Shown: positions 1 to 11,560 of the stretch, piece after piece
Numbering within the stretch: position 1 is the stretch's first letter
Layout of the letters: every line of letters starts with the position of its first letter
Origin: Amanita rubescens
Lineage: Eukaryota > Basidiomycota > Agaricomycetes > Agaricales > Amanitaceae
DNA: 64,000 bases
Direction of reading: 5' to 3'
NCBI GenBank assembly: GCA_015039365.1
Contig: WION01000101.1
Coordinates: 96,663-160,662, forward strand
Position numbers and translations under genes: made by a program
The notes under the pieces: generated by a model
The model's database searches: none
The model's input: only the letters and a program-made list of their open reading frames with translations
Told to the model about the DNA's origin: nothing

Positions 1-52
1 CGGTGTCACTTTCTTGCTCCTAATTGCCGCATCCAAGGCGAGGTTCTCGCTG

Positions 53-1525
53 TCAAGCTGTTTCAATTTCAATCCGCTTGTCCAAGTCCACATTATCTGA
101 TCCAAATACGAAGATAATTATGCCTTGATTTGAAAAAGAAATGAGCACCAGTTGAAATGAACCCAATAATATAATTTTACTGTCATCATTCTCAGTCTGG
201 GTATGCGGGCTGGAGGCAAAGCGTCGTTCATCTTCTGATCCATCTAGGGGGCAATGGTACATCTGTAGACTGGGAAATGTACTGGTGGGAGCCAAATTAC
301 ATGCCATAGGCATGAGTGGCTGACAGTAACACGCTGGAGGGTGGTCCTCTGGTTCACAGGGAAAAGTTGCAGCATGCCAGTGTTCGATTACCCTCCTAGT
401 TCTCCATTCCTCCCTGCTGGTAGTTTTCTCGGTAGTTTCCCGTGTCTTCAGATATTGATAAAGCCTGGCTACGAGCATGGGTAGATTACACACAAAAAGC
501 CAGGCGGCACACTGATCCACAATTATTATCAAGGATAAGTGGGAGACTTCAAGAAAAAAGAAAACACACCTGGACACATCTGGCGATAAAGGATGCCTTG
601 CTTTGCTGCAATAACACCAGAACGGAGTAAGTGATGCTCACGCATGATGCTGCTAGTATGCTTGTGATAGACACGGTAGTTAGTGTCCTAATTCGGGGAT
701 ATTGCTTTGTGAGTTTTATGCTGTGGATCCTATAGGTTATTGCATTGACAAGCCACAGATCTGCTGCGGTACCGCCTAGGAGTATGTCAATCTTGGGACT
801 TTGGGGCCTCTAAACAAAATGTACGTACATAACATCTCCAAAGCTGCAGTAACGGTTGTATTGAAGCCACAAAGCTCAATTTTGTTGACACTATGGACTT
901 GGAACCAGCAGCCCATTGTTCTATAGAGGACGAGGCAAATAGTGGCAATGCCAAATAGGACCACCACGAGTTTACAAATTAGATGCGCCAGCAACATTCC
1001 GCCCTCAGGTGGAAACAGCCGAACGACTACTACTCCCAAACTCAGGCGAGCAGACCTTGGAGCAATTGTGTGAGGATACCACCTCTTGTGGATTGGATTT
1101 GTACAGCTTACCATATGGAAGCGATGGAGATTGCTTGATACAAAAGGATCCATTTTTTCGTGTTCTCTTGCCTTATAATCAACCCTGCATGCCCACCATC
1201 AGTAACAGAAATCAAACATACCCTGAGGGTTTGATACAATGACAGCGGTGGAAATCCCCTGAAAAACAAGCAGGGAAAGGCTTATCATTGCCCAAAAATC
1301 ATGCCACCACAGGTTCTTTGTGGTTGCTCTTGAAGCCAGACGAAAACATGTGAAAATGACAACGAAGGCATATGCCACGGATAACCCAATAATAAAACCT
1401 GATGATCATGTCACCTTAAAGACATACGTTAGCAGCCAAAACATACCAGTGTCCAATGTAGTGTTGGCCATATTTGCCAGTGGTGGCATCTGTTCAAGGG
1501 TAATGTCTGAGTAGGCTGAGGTCAT
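53..1525 (-). CDS. Seven-helix fungal membrane protein (rhodopsin-like/PTH11-like), 406 aa, 6 exons
   Basis: Predicted exons on the minus strand are 1525-1447, 1398-1222, 1184-1112, 1055-829, 775-570 and 511-53. They join in frame to 406 codons with GT...AG introns of 37-58 nt. The product shows about seven hydrophobic stretches, at roughly residues 28-50, 58-82, 95-118, 127-150, 180-198, 212-237 and 255-272, followed by a long hydrophilic tail of about 130 residues. The order (short N terminus, a WW-H/D-containing loop after helix 1, helix 7 with a VCNLP motif, then a cytoplasmic tail) resembles the fungal rhodopsin-domain integral membrane proteins, some of which are implicated in surface sensing. 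Ligand and role cannot be read from the sequence. One intron is only 37 nt, so that junction is the weakest. The exact C terminus is also uncertain, because a further small intron is possible near 120-180. Confidence 0.65.
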
Positions 1526-2275
1526 GTCTAAGAGGTGATCAAAATCAAGCAGGTAGGATTTCAGACAGGCCTTCTCATTGCTTCGCGAAGTGAACTTCCT
1601 TATCCGTGCCAGTCATTAAGGCCGCCAATTACAACTAGCCGGGGGACAATAGTGCGGGTCTTGAATGAGTTGAGAAAATAGACACCATCAATCCCCAGAA
1701 GAAGCTCATTCAATTGAGCCATGCTATTCTTAGAATTGAAGACGGCGTGGATATCATGTAGTTAGGCTTTATACAAAAGAGTCAACTTGAAGATACTTGT
1801 TCCCTGAATGGCTTTTGGCTATTGCCAGCCATTGATCCAACGTAGCTAACTTATGTTATCGACCATGAGGATCTTCGTATCAAGTATTTATATGAGGATC
1901 TTGTGCTTCATCACGGTAGCCACACATGTTACGAGAACATATTAGCTTCAATCTGAATAATGGGGAATCTTCTATTGTACTTTGCTGAGCCCAATCAGGT
2001 GAATCAGCGTCGATAGTGACTGATGATCGGGCTGTACCTGTTGCCTCCTGTTGCCGACAAGGAAATGGACATTGATCAGCATTCTTAAAGCTTGTCCTCC
2101 TGGAACCCTTAGATCTTCCTGCTGTCATGCTTTCTACTATTGCTGGCAACCCAATATGTATATTCAGATAAGTTTTCTGTATTACGGCCGTTGCCCGTCT
2201 TGTTGGGTTTAAGTACTACTCCATTGAACATCTGTCTGCATAGCGTCACCTGAGAGTCGAGACGACACCGGCGAG
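1526..2275. other. Stretch without a recognisable gene
   Basis: Only short open frames occur here, including a minus-strand one at 1880-2149 with no recognised motif. It lies upstream of the seven-helix gene and may hold its promoter. No repeat of the window's families was recognised. Confidence 0.4.
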
Positions 2276-2341
2276 ATAATTATGTGGCTGTGGCTCTTGT
2301 TTGGTACGGCAACAGTGAATGTAAGTACGGATCACTTTTAC
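2276..2341 (+). repeat. Fragment of dispersed repeat R2
   Basis: This segment ends in a conserved string reading roughly CAACAGTGAATGTAAGTACG followed by GATCACTTTTACA. The same string occurs at 4103-4139, and inside the two longer tRNA-like repeats at 41150-41643 and 57071-57530. The copy here abuts repeat R1 directly, so one element probably inserted into or next to the other. Confidence 0.6.
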
Positions 2342-2660
2342 ACTGTCGAACAAACATTTTCTAGCCTATGATGTATCGGCATCACAAATTCACCTGGCAT
2401 GCCACCCAACCTTCCCTCACATGGCACTTACATTTTGATTCTTTACTAAACGCCTTTAACATCACTTGGCCTGTCACATAGCCTGCCAGTGTGTGGGCTA
2501 GCTGAGAACGTGGGGTTGGATGACTTCCATGCTAGTGCAAATGTAAGCATAGTCTGATGCCGGGTCAAAACTCATACATACCCTCTAGGGTGGGCGCCGC
2601 TGGATCATCGATTATTGTCGTCAGAATTCTTCGCGGTGTTCTCCGTTTATGGAAGATATT
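2341..2660 (+). repeat. Dispersed repeat R1, partial copy 1
   Basis: About 320 bp matching the left half of R1 (full copies at 7193-8039 and 37991-39038). It carries the R1 landmarks TTTTCTAGCCTATGATGTAT, CACCTGGCATGCCACCCAAC and GGGCGCCGCTGGATCATCGA. It belongs to the short subtype, which lacks a roughly 200-bp internal block. It stops after TTTATGGAAGAT, so the ORF-bearing right half is missing. Confidence 0.8.
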
Positions 2661-3650
2661 AGATTATTTAGATATAGTACAATGTACATTAGACCCCAGA
2701 ATAAAGCTATTAGGCATCTAGCCTTTTGGTATTTTAGGCTCTTATTTCAGCCGATTTTGGGCACATCAGTGATGGGCAACTCTCAGCAAGGTGAGCAAGT
2801 AGTAGGTAGCTAACAGCTGAGGGCCCGCTGACTGCCTTGGTTTTTTTTCCTTTCTGCGTGCTACATATAAGTATAGTTAGCGACAGGCAGGTCGGTAGCC
2901 ATTGGATCGAACATTCCGAGGCTGACTGAAAGGAGGAATCGGTTTTTATAGTTGTAACACTTTTTAAGTTGCCGATGATGGCCGAGGCCTTCTGAAACAA
3001 ACAAATCAATGTAAATGTTCATTTTTCCGTGTGGGTTGCATGGTTTTCACATATAGATATGTAGAATTACAATAAAATTTCTTGTAGTATTTAGAGAACC
3101 ACAATTTGAGGTGCCAGTTTCCGAGATTTGAAACGACTTGGTCTCTTACCCAGCACGGCTATTTCCGGTTAAGGCACGGCTTCTTTCGGCAGCAAGCACA
3201 GCTTTCAGCAGCTTCAAGCCTCATCCGCACGCTTGGCCAAAGATGCCGGGCGAATCCCAGAGGCTCCACTGGCTGTAGATGCGGCAGGAACAGCCTCTCA
3301 CACATACACTGGCCCTCTCCTGCTGGGCCTCTGTATCACGATGGCCACTCACTCACTATCTGCACTCTGGTCCTTTATCTCAGCTGTTGCCCCTCCCAAC
3401 AGTCAATCCGCAAGTCACACGTTCATGGGCCAAGGTTCGCCTTCTCCAACAGCCACTGTGCCTGGGTCACCGCTTAGAGGCGCCGAACGAAAACTCGGCG
3501 TGGGAGGGTCCCATCAGTTAGGACTCAGGAGCTGGTTTTCAAGGTGGAAACCTCCATTCGCGCTGCCGAAAACGATGCCAGAAGGATTCGGACTGACGCA
3601 AGTGGGTCAGATTATAGATACGAACGTTAAACGACGCTCCCCGCATCTAG
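2661..3650. other. Stretch without a recognisable gene
   Basis: Open frames exist on both strands (for example 2734-3009 minus and 3106-3477 plus), but none has a recognisable motif or a convincing spliced partner. I see no gene to support here. Confidence 0.35.
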
Positions 3651-3654
3651 CGTG

Positions 3655-3945
3655 TTCCTGCGTGTTCTTCTCACATCTTTGTCTCCGCACCCCATGGACC
3701 CCGACACAATGCCATTCCGCTTCTCGCTGTTTCCAGACCCTGTGGACCCCCACAACACCGTTCTGCCACCAACCGTTTCCGCTTTGTCTCCGGATCTCGT
3801 GGACCCCACGGAGCGCGTCCAACACCGTTCCGTTCCTCCTTTGTCTCTGCATCCCGCGGTCCCCGCACGACGCTGAGCACGTCCAACGCCATTCCAGTTC
3901 CCACACCCTCATCTCTGCACCCCCATGGACCCCACACATCATCAT
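3655..3945. repeat. Degenerate C-rich minisatellite
   Basis: Four or five imperfect units of about 60 bp share the core TTTGTCTCC and CGTGGACCCC and differ by substitutions and small indels. The long open frames across this block on both strands arise from its low stop-codon content and look non-coding. Confidence 0.6.
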
Positions 3946-4036
3946 TTATGTGATATATCCTGCCTGCAATGATAGTTGATAATAAAAGCAGTACAATTGT
4001 CATATCAATAAATTTAAGTTGAATGTCTATTAAAGA

Positions 4037-4078
4037 TGGCCTCGGACATGCCATGCGAAGCGGTGGCCCACATCACCG
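4037..4078 (+). repeat. Dispersed hairpin motif R3, copy 1
   Basis: Conserved block GGCCTCGGACATGCC, then GAAGCGGTGGCCCACATC. The central part can fold as a stem of about 7 bp (GCCA-GC against GCGGTGGC) with an A-rich loop. Other copies are at 29167, 31126 and 45696, all in the same orientation. Confidence 0.6.
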
Positions 4079-4264
4079 ATCATAATTATGTGGCTGTGGC
4101 TCTTGGCAACAGTGAGTGTACGTACGGATCACTTTTACAGTGACATCATGATCTTGGTTGGCGTGCGGATTTCAGTCACCTCATCTCTCTTTCTGTGCAC
4201 TGGAATCCCGCATCCACCTCTAGGAATCGCAAAATGCCTTTGAAGACTTCGACATCCAGTAAGT

Positions 4265-5195
4265 ATGGGACAACACAAAACTGTATCCACCGCGGCAGGC
4301 GCATCTGCCGACCCCTCGTCCACGCATATACCGACTGGTGCACCCCATCCATCCCCACCTCCGGGCGATGAACCTCCATTGGGCAATGAGCCTTCTCTGG
4401 GCCCTAGCAACAACAATGCCCTCTCCAGGCTCATAGGAGGTGGCAGCACAGACTCGCTGACCGGCTCCTCGCGACACTCCCCTCCAGCTGATCCAGACCG
4501 CGGTGTCGCGTCTACCCCCACCCCGTCTACCACGCCGGGCCCTACCCGAGCCCCACCTTCGAAGCGAGGTGGACCATTCGATGAGAGACGACGGTATGGC
4601 CTCTCCCAACCACCGTCACTCCAGCCTAGGCCACCACCAGTACCGTGTGGCTTAGTACACCCATCGCCGGGCCCCTCTCAACCGGCAGCAGCTCCCGGCC
4701 CTGCGTCACGGGAGCGCATCCCACAACTGCTGGGCAAGCACCCCACCCCGCCCTAGATACGGACGAGGACGTGCAAGACCGCATCTTCCTTACGGCGGCG
4801 GAGTTACAGGCTATCATTCAGGCCCACATCCAGCAGCTGCAGCCTTCTACGGCTGCCGGTACGCTGTCTGGTACGTTCTCTACTACATCGGTCCAGGCTA
4901 CATCCCTGACCTATGGCCACAGTGCTTTTACCATCACTACCAGTGGGTGCAGCAGGCCCAATCGTCCACGAAGGCAGCGAGTTTGGTCCCAGTGCCTGTC
5001 CGCACAAGCGCACGCGTCACTACCTGCCGCGCGACAACCAGGTTTATGAGGCCATCGACCCGACGGTAGCCCCATGAAGGTTATCGTGGCTTTGGAGCGG
5101 GGCATGCCCCAGTTTATCCCTTGTTCCCTGCTTACGGCGAAGGCATGCCACGAGGCCCTGCGAACCTCCTCAGTCGACCGATCCACCAAGCATGC
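4265..5195 (+). pseudogene. Broken proline-rich ORF, possibly gag-like or orphan element protein
   Basis: The frame from 4265 encodes about 160 residues very rich in Pro and Ser. It then has to shift to the frame at about 4645-5049, which carries the only ordered part (acidic DTDEDVQDRIF, then a Gln-rich helix AELQAIIQAHIQQLQP). A third frame after about 5000 reads like a continuation (THKRTR-like basic stretch, then KVIVALERGMPQFIP). These shifts suggest a decayed gene. A Pro-rich head followed by a helical and basic region would suit a retroelement gag or an agaricomycete orphan protein. No protease, reverse transcriptase or integrase was found nearby. Confidence 0.35.
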
Positions 5196-5343
5196 CCTAG
5201 GCAATCACTGATTGCAGGGGCTCTCGCCCATATTGGAGTGATCGTTGCAACCATAAGAAACACTTGTACATTTACTAGCTTCTCTAGTACACTCTATATA
5301 CTCCTCGTGCATGTAACTAGGAAACGAAATCTAAGTTCTCTTA

Positions 5344-6952
5344 CTACTTAGACCCCGACTCTGGATTCCTTTTATTCAATCCCAGATTTTCCCCATCACC
5401 TTCTACCTCGCTCCCAGGGATGCCCATCGTTGGCCCCCACCCTGGCCAACATTGCTGCCAGTCTCGGTTTATTGAGGCAAATGGGGGATAGAAGGGGCTT
5501 GGTTGCATGAAGGGATAAGGTGGCATGAAGGGATAAGGCGGCATGAAGGGATGAGGTGGCATGAAGGGATGAGGTGGCACAGCCTGACTCGGAGGAGGGA
5601 CAGAGTAAACAGGGTTTGGAGCGAATGGAAAACCTCTGACATCACTGTGCTGAGAGTCCTCATTGCGGTTGTTATATAGGTCCGCGGAAGCAGGTACAGC
5701 CCGTACGGGTGGTTGGCTTTCTTGCCGTGCTTCTGCCTTTGTCGGTTTCATTGTCCTTCGCTTTTTGGAGCCAAGTTCGCCATGGCCTGCTGCTGACCTG
5801 GACCTCCGCTTGATTGGTGCCTGCCTCGTTCTTAGCCCACTCCTTTCTCTGCTGTCATCATCAGCTTCTGATAGCATGCTGTCGCTATTGGCCCCATCGG
5901 CATTCCATCCAGGCTCCGTTGATTTTTCGTGTCCCTCCCAGTCGTCAAGGCCATTGTAAAAGTGGCGGTAGCCCCGCGCTCTCCTACTGTTTGGAGATGG
6001 TGGCGCAAAAATTATCAGGGGGTGTTTGGAACATTTAACATCACCTATCTTAGCAATTAGTGAAGGATAAATCCTTTGTATAGAGTTTACCTCGCCGTGC
6101 TTGTGGGAGCCTAACAAATTGGCAACGATTGAGTTCGGAGCGAAGTGCGATGATCAGAGTCTTCTGCTCTAATGTTCGAAGGTTTTGGATCCCCTTGGCC
6201 TTTGCCTGCCGCTTCTTGTGGGGCATGAGAACATCATAAGGGTAGTTGTCTAGGTACACTCCTTCTTTGACCATAGCGTCGGGCATCGTTGCCCACATCA
6301 ATGCGTGACGCTCATTCAGAATATTTAATCCTACCCTCTCTGTGGACTATAAAAACTAGGACAAAAAACGGAAGGATTGTCAAGCTCACCTGCACTCTGG
6401 ATCAGCAATCTTTTCAGAATGTTCTCGCTTGTCTCCTCAGACCCTGATATCTCCTGCTCATCTTCGGACAGATCTGGTGCCTTCGCAACTACGGCTCCGC
6501 TATCATCAGGAGGACAACTAGCCCTACCCATCCTTTTGTTCACCATATCAAATCAATGGTGATACACTTACATGACACAATCCTTCAGGTGTTCCAGAAA
6601 CTCCACTTCATTAAGGTTTTGCGTTGCATGTACGTGTGCAGGCCTTTCGTCGCCACATGCTGCTACAAAGAAGTTAATGCCAAAATCTTGATGAACTTTG
6701 TTGACCTGGGCACCAATTACGATATGACATATGTAGTATTTAATTACTTACTAATTCCTTTATTTCGTTCCATTTTTTTGCAAATGTTGGAATGGGATCT
6801 GATGGTGGTGAAGGCCCATACAGTTGGCTATTCATTTCTGAGCCTGGTGGTTCAAAATTGTCCTGGGTGAGTGCATATGCCTTTATAATCTCCGGCGTGC
6901 TAGGCAATATTACAGGACGAGATGGCAGATTGGGCTGAGAACGAATGGCCAT
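5344..6952 (-). CDS. Orphan family protein, paralogue A, 475 aa, 5 exons
   Basis: Predicted exons are 6952-6752, 6705-6572, 6532-6390, 6339-6091 and 6044-5344. They join in frame to 475 codons. Characteristic blocks in order are KVHQDFGINFFVAA (exon 2), an acidic Ser-rich linker (exon 3), LMWATMPDAM then GVYLDNYPYDVLMP (exon 4), and HPLIIFAPPSPNSRRARGYR followed by a basic nuclear-type region with KKRR (exon 5). The C terminus has four to five heptad repeats of the type PHPFMPP/PYPFMPP. A second member lies at 49407-51910 with matching exon phases; the two key exons are exactly 201 and 249 nt in both. A lacks the long N-terminal exons of B; a splice acceptor (TTCTCAG) inside the first exon suggests upstream exons were lost or are unannotated. 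Function is unknown; basic motifs suggest the nucleus. Confidence 0.7.
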
Positions 6953-7192
6953 TGAACGTAGTTATGCACAAGGGGACTAAAGTTGAGGAGAATGGGACGT
7001 GCTTGCAGTTGCACGCAAGGTCAGACTTGAGAAAGGACCAGCGGGGCTTGCCGACGAAAGTTACGGCCTTTCACGGTGTGTTGCAGGTTCATCCGGTGAA
7101 CGACTCCACGATCACGCCTCAATTCCTGCGCTCATCAGCGAGATTAGTTTGGGCACCGAATTACCATGAGACCGCGCTCAACCCTTCCTTTA
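6953..7192. other. Short spacer upstream of paralogue A
   Basis: No similarity to the N-terminal exons of paralogue B (49.4-51.9 kb) was seen here. It is presumably the promoter side of paralogue A, and repeat R1 begins at its far end. Confidence 0.35.
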
Positions 7193-8039
7193 GTGGAGAG
7201 CGTCAATCATCCAATGCATATGTGGCTACCATTGCCGCTAGGTTATATTACTTACGACAACTTGAACCGATTCCAGCCTGAACCAGCGACTCGGCAACGG
7301 CAACGAAGAACACGACCATAATCGCGTAGATGGACCAATCAGTCTTCGTTTTTACTTCTCCAATTTGAGTTATGTAATTTGGCTTCAATGGTAGTATATA
7401 GAACTGAAAAGGAAGATCATTTAGAACAAGCTGCACCGAAGAGTTTAGACGACTAACCGTATCAAACAAGAACGACCTCACCATCAAACAACATCTTGTA
7501 TAAACGAGAAGGTTCAGTTCATTCCCGCTACGTAAGTAGTGGGTTAATTAACGTTCAGTCCGACTTTTGACATCATGGGAGGTAAGAGGATAATAACAGT
7601 AACACCGACGGTGACTCCCTCAGGATGAGATGAGATGCCTTTCGTGCCCTACACGCGGGACATGGATCTTCCATAAACGGAGAACACCGCGAAGAATTCT
7701 GACGACAATGATCAATGATCCAGCGGCGCCCACCCTAAAGGGTATGTATGAGTTTTGACCCGGCATCAGACTATGCTTACATTTGCACTAGCATGGAAGT
7801 CATCCAACCCCACGTTCTCAGCTAGCCCACACACTGGCAGGCTATGTGACAGGCCAAGTGATTTTAAAGGCATTTAGTAAAGAATCAAAATGTAAGTGCC
7901 ATGTGAGGGAAGGTTGGGTGGCATGCCAGGTGAATTTGTGATGCCGATACATCATAGGCTAGAAAATGTTTGTTCGACAGTGATGCTAATACGAGAGAAG
8001 TAGTACGTGTAAGGTGGGTATGCAGTGGAGTTGTTGTCG
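7193..8039 (-). repeat. Dispersed repeat R1, full copy 2 (short subtype) with a small spliced-looking ORF
   Basis: The reverse complement runs from GACAACAACTCCAC to GATTGACGCTCTC, as in the copy at 37991-39038. On the minus strand it includes a frame at 7487-7248 with the motif DWSIYAIMVVFFVAVAE. That is one hydrophobic segment, flanked by a usable acceptor (CTTTTCAG) and donor (GTAAGT), so it resembles an exon of a host gene. The same frame is open in the other full copy. This copy lacks the internal block of about 200 bp found in the 26.9 and 38.0 kb copies. No terminal inverted repeats or target duplications were recognised. Confidence 0.8.
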
Positions 8040-8044
8040 TAACA

Positions 8045-8120
8045 TTCATCACTTTTCCGTATATAGGTAAATCGCGTTCGTCACTTTCCCTTATATAGAT
8101 AAATCACGTTCGTCACTCTC
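8045..8120 (-). repeat. R4 minisatellite (about 32 bp units)
   Basis: Two to three units of the reverse complement of TTTATCTATATAAGG-AAAGTGACGAACG. The same unit recurs at 27588-27645 and 31352-31466. It contains a TATATAA-like core. Confidence 0.7.
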
Positions 8121-8334
8121 AATCCAATCCAATAATCTAATTCTCAGCGTGCCTTCGGCACCACCAGTGTCAAGAATAAGCACGTGAGCGATGCCCGCTG
8201 GTGGTCGTCAAGGAGTCGACACCAAAGGTAGCTCATGGTGGCTGAAAAGTAGTCGAGTGAAGGGCAGGACTAGGGCAGGGTGAACTCGGAAGGGTCCCGA
8301 TAAGTGGCTGGTGCAAATAGCATCGTTGCCAAAG

Positions 8335-8945
8335 ATGATGCATTGATGGCTGTCGATATAACATGCCAGTGCCATGCAACACATCAGATCCAACGGCTGC
8401 ACTTGCAGTTAAAACAAGCTCATCAAAGTGGACTTGCAGCATCACGGCGCCGAAGATGGCGGCCGTCGATATAACATACGAATGAGCAAGCTTGAAGGTT
8501 GCGATTGGGGAAGAAAAATAAACATGTCAGATCCAAAGGCAGCACTTGCAGTTAAACAAGCCTATCAAAGTGGACTTGCAGCATCACGGCACCGAAGATG
8601 GCGGCCGTCGATGTAACATAAGAATGAGCGGGCTTGAAGGTTGCGATTGGGGAAGAAAAATAAACGCATCAGCACTTGCAGTTAAAACAAGCCCATCAAA
8701 GTGGACTTGCAGCATCACGGCGCCAAAGATGGCAGTCGTCAATGTAACATACAAATGCGCGAGCTTGAAGGTTGCGATTGAGGAAGAAAAATAAACGCGT
8801 CAGATCCAAAGGCAGTACTTGCAGTTAAAACAAGCCCATCAAAGTGGACTTGCAGCATCACAGCGCCGAAGATGGCAGCCGTCGATGTAACATAGAGTGT
8901 ACGAGCTTGAACGTTGGTTGCGACTGGGGAAGAGAAATAAACGTG
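8335..8945 (+). repeat. 143-bp tandem satellite, array 1 (about 5 units)
   Basis: The landmark AGATGGC-GCCGTCGAT recurs at about 8454, 8596, 8727 and 8870, plus a degenerate unit near 8345 (steps of 131-143 bp). Units include CAAAGGCAGCACTTGCAGT and GCCCATCAAAGTGGACTTGC. The array ends in GTTGAACATTCCCTGTCGCG, which also ends the larger array at 33.1-34.6 kb. The period is not a multiple of three, so open frames through it are not conserved coding sequence. Confidence 0.9.
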
Positions 8946-9149
8946 GAGTGTTGAACATTCCCTGTCGCGTGACATGGGTACGCCAAATACTCAGGCTTGT
9001 GTACAAAATTATTGCTACATAGAATTATAATGGTCAATGTTTTCGGGTACTAGGCTCAGTGCACCAAATAGTTACTAGTTGTCATATAGTAGCAGCAGCC
9101 GTCATGGACGACAAAGTCCCACTCTGCACGTTGCAGGAATTCAAATTCA

Positions 9150-9313
9150 CTCGCGCTCATCCACACGCATCGCCCTGGACGATTTACCGCAGGGCGTCGC
9201 ATTTTTTTCGGCGGTGGACGTGGATAAGTATTTGAGGAAGGAAGTGGATATGGAGTGTGTTACCCAGTCAGCTGGCACCTGTTCCGCCTGGCGAGTCTTT
9301 AAATATCGAGGGT
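9150..9313 (+). pseudogene. Inverted C-terminal segment of the polymerase gamma copy
   Basis: On the plus strand the sequence reads LDDLPQGVAFFSAVDVDKYL then RKEVDMECVT. After a one-base shift it continues QLAPVPPGESLNIEG. This is the C-terminal block of fungal polymerase gamma, yet all upstream blocks are on the minus strand. The minus-strand part just before it ends with LWMRAMSAYMVG, where this block should follow. Hence a segment of about 150 bp has been flipped in place. Confidence 0.8.
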
Positions 9314-11560
9314 AAGTTTGGGCGAGGAACACCGAATTGAGCATGTGGGCTACACCGACCATATACGCAGACATCGCTCTCATCCACAGATTGGAGATTT
9401 GCAACGCCGGTGCGGCGCAGTACTTGTCTTCTTCTTTGACGAGGTACCGCAATTCGTTGTGCACCGGGATGAGGTATCGTGGATATGGTACCACTTGATA
9501 AGATGTTCCATCGAGCATGTGGGGGTTATCCACACCCGAGGATTGTTGATTCTCGAAGGATATAATCCGACCCCAATTCGTTCGGGAGGTACTCCTTGAT
9601 AAATGCGTACGTCACGCCGCATCCCAACACAGGCTTCCTAGGCTTCTCTGAATTCGCAATCTCTTAAACACGAAACTCTCGGATCCTCCGAACCAAAACT
9701 TTCGATCAAACATGTCGGATCGGTGAGTGGTGTGGCCCTTTGTGGAAGCGTACAGATTTTCCGCGAGTTTTTGAGCTTCCAATATTGACATCCCCGCGTT
9801 GGCTTGAAGGAGGAGCAGAACGGCACATTTCATCCCCCCATAAATCCTCGAATAGTTGAATACTTTAGCTTGGTCGCGGGACAAGTCGAGTACCTTTGCC
9901 GTTTTCGAATGCAAGTCCGTCCCAGCGCTTTTCGTCCCTTCGAGCGTATCCACCCCAATGTCGTCGCACCGTGCATACCAAACTGCGCATCTCCCATGCA
10001 ACTCAAGATCCACAGCTCTTCCGAGTCCACACAGGCACCGATGATCGCGTAGCCGGGTGGTGCACGGACCATCGCTTTCAGTTCTGACCCGACGCGGTTT
10101 TTGTTTCGCATTGGAAGCTGTCAACCAAGTCTTTTCGATCGCGCGGCGGGTGATAGTGCCCATGGTAATGACTTCAGGGAGAATTATTCTTGTCATCCTT
10201 ATTCTCGAAACCCAATTTCTGCCCATAACGTCATCGCTAGGTCGTTATCGTCAAACGTCATCTCGCCCGAGGCCAACAGTACTTTTGCGTGGCGCGGACC
10301 AAGGATCTGATTGGTCTTCTGACCGCGAGCGGTACGCAGTTTGCCCACTTCTCCTTTGTCGTCGACGTAATTCCAGCCTTCTTTGATCGGGAACTTGAGT
10401 GGAAAGCCGTTATACGCCAGCTTGAGTAGTAACGGGACGATACGGGAGGGAGAAGAGTACTGAGCCACACCGGATCTTCCGGTACTTGCAACGTGTCGTG
10501 TTCAGCTTCAGCTTCATCAGGTTCCTGCACCTTAAAAAAAGACAGCAAAGCACTACTCACCACATTCAACGTCCAATCCAACTCCACGGATCCTTCTCCC
10601 ACTCCCTCGTCGTCGTCATCTCCTTCGCGCTCGTCGCCAACTCGATCAAGCTCCTCTTCACACCCATGACTCTTCCATCCCTCTATAAACCCTTTTCAAT
10701 ATACCTTCCTCGAGCGCTAGAAAGCTGGACCCCACGCCTGAGAATGAGACGGGGTGTGGACACGGGAGAGGACGGAGGGGAGGATGGTGCTGTAGACTTT
10801 GTGAGATGTGTGGATGCCGGTGGCGCAGTAGGTTAGAAGGTCGGCGAGGGATAGGTGGTCCGAATCGATAGTAGAAGGTGTTGGGCCGAGTCCCCCTCGA
10901 CGTTGGGATTTGGATGTGGGTCCGGGTTGGAGTCGGGCCCAGGAACGGGAGGAAGAAACAAATGGGGCATAGATTCGCCCCGAGTATGCACGCGACGTCT
11001 ACGAGTGAGTTGGCAGAAGTGAGCGTTTCCGAAGTTCTATTTCCGTCGTCGTCGTCGTTTTTGTTTTCATTGCCGTCCCAATCCATCTTAGACTGATAAG
11101 GCACCCGAAGAGAATCTTCCATATCCATCCTAGCCCTCGTCAGCTTTTCCACCGTTTCCGTATCTCCTCGTTCCCTCGCCTGCTCTTCTTCCTCCTTTGG
11201 CTGAGCGATGAGACTAACCATAGCCTCAACCGCTTCGACCCTCTGCACCTTTTCGGTTTCTCTCGTTTTCTTCGACGAGTTCCACGCGGGACGCTGGTGA
11301 GAGGATATCCCGTTCACAGCAATGTGACATGGTGTCCATCCACCGAGTCCTAGTATTCGCTTTCGACGCTGGCGCGGTCGAAAGAAACGCTGTGGCCTAC
11401 AGCGAGCTATATCTGGACCAAAGGGGATGAAGTGGGCAGGCGAGGAGGATCCGCCTAGATCATCCCTCCCTCATTCGAGCCTGAGCTTGCGCTCTGTTAA
11501 GCCGAATGGGTCGGAATCTCCCGGCGCCCAGGTAGAATGCTTAGTAGCCTTGGGCAAAGT
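9150..11560 (-). pseudogene. Mitochondrial DNA polymerase gamma (MIP1/POLG type), broken copy
   Basis: Minus-strand fragments in several frames follow the family A mitochondrial replicase from the exonuclease region to the C terminus. They include NGISSHQRPAW (exonuclease region, about 11310-11280), ADLLTYCATGIHTSHKVYS (about 10850), PLLLKLAYNGFPL (about 10430), [20 protein letters not shown] (about 10180), [42 protein letters not shown] and ELRYLVKEEDKY (about 9440). Many frameshifts and stops break it. Both polymerase-site aspartates are replaced: the family motif GADVDS reads GACVDS, and HDE reads HNE. An intron (about 10560) is retained, so this is a DNA-level copy and not a retrocopy. 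The last part of the protein is inverted (see the next entry). The working nuclear gene must lie elsewhere. Confidence 0.9.

Noticed and set aside
3233..3979. A 248-codon open frame on the plus strand
   Set aside because: It crosses a C-rich minisatellite with long open frames on both strands. Composition explains it and no motif is present.
8335..8945. CRISPR-like array
   Set aside because: Units are direct tandem copies without unique spacers, and the genome is eukaryotic.
9804..10386. Plus-strand frames opposite the polymerase gamma copy
   Set aside because: The minus strand carries clear polymerase motifs, and the plus frames are antisense shadows.
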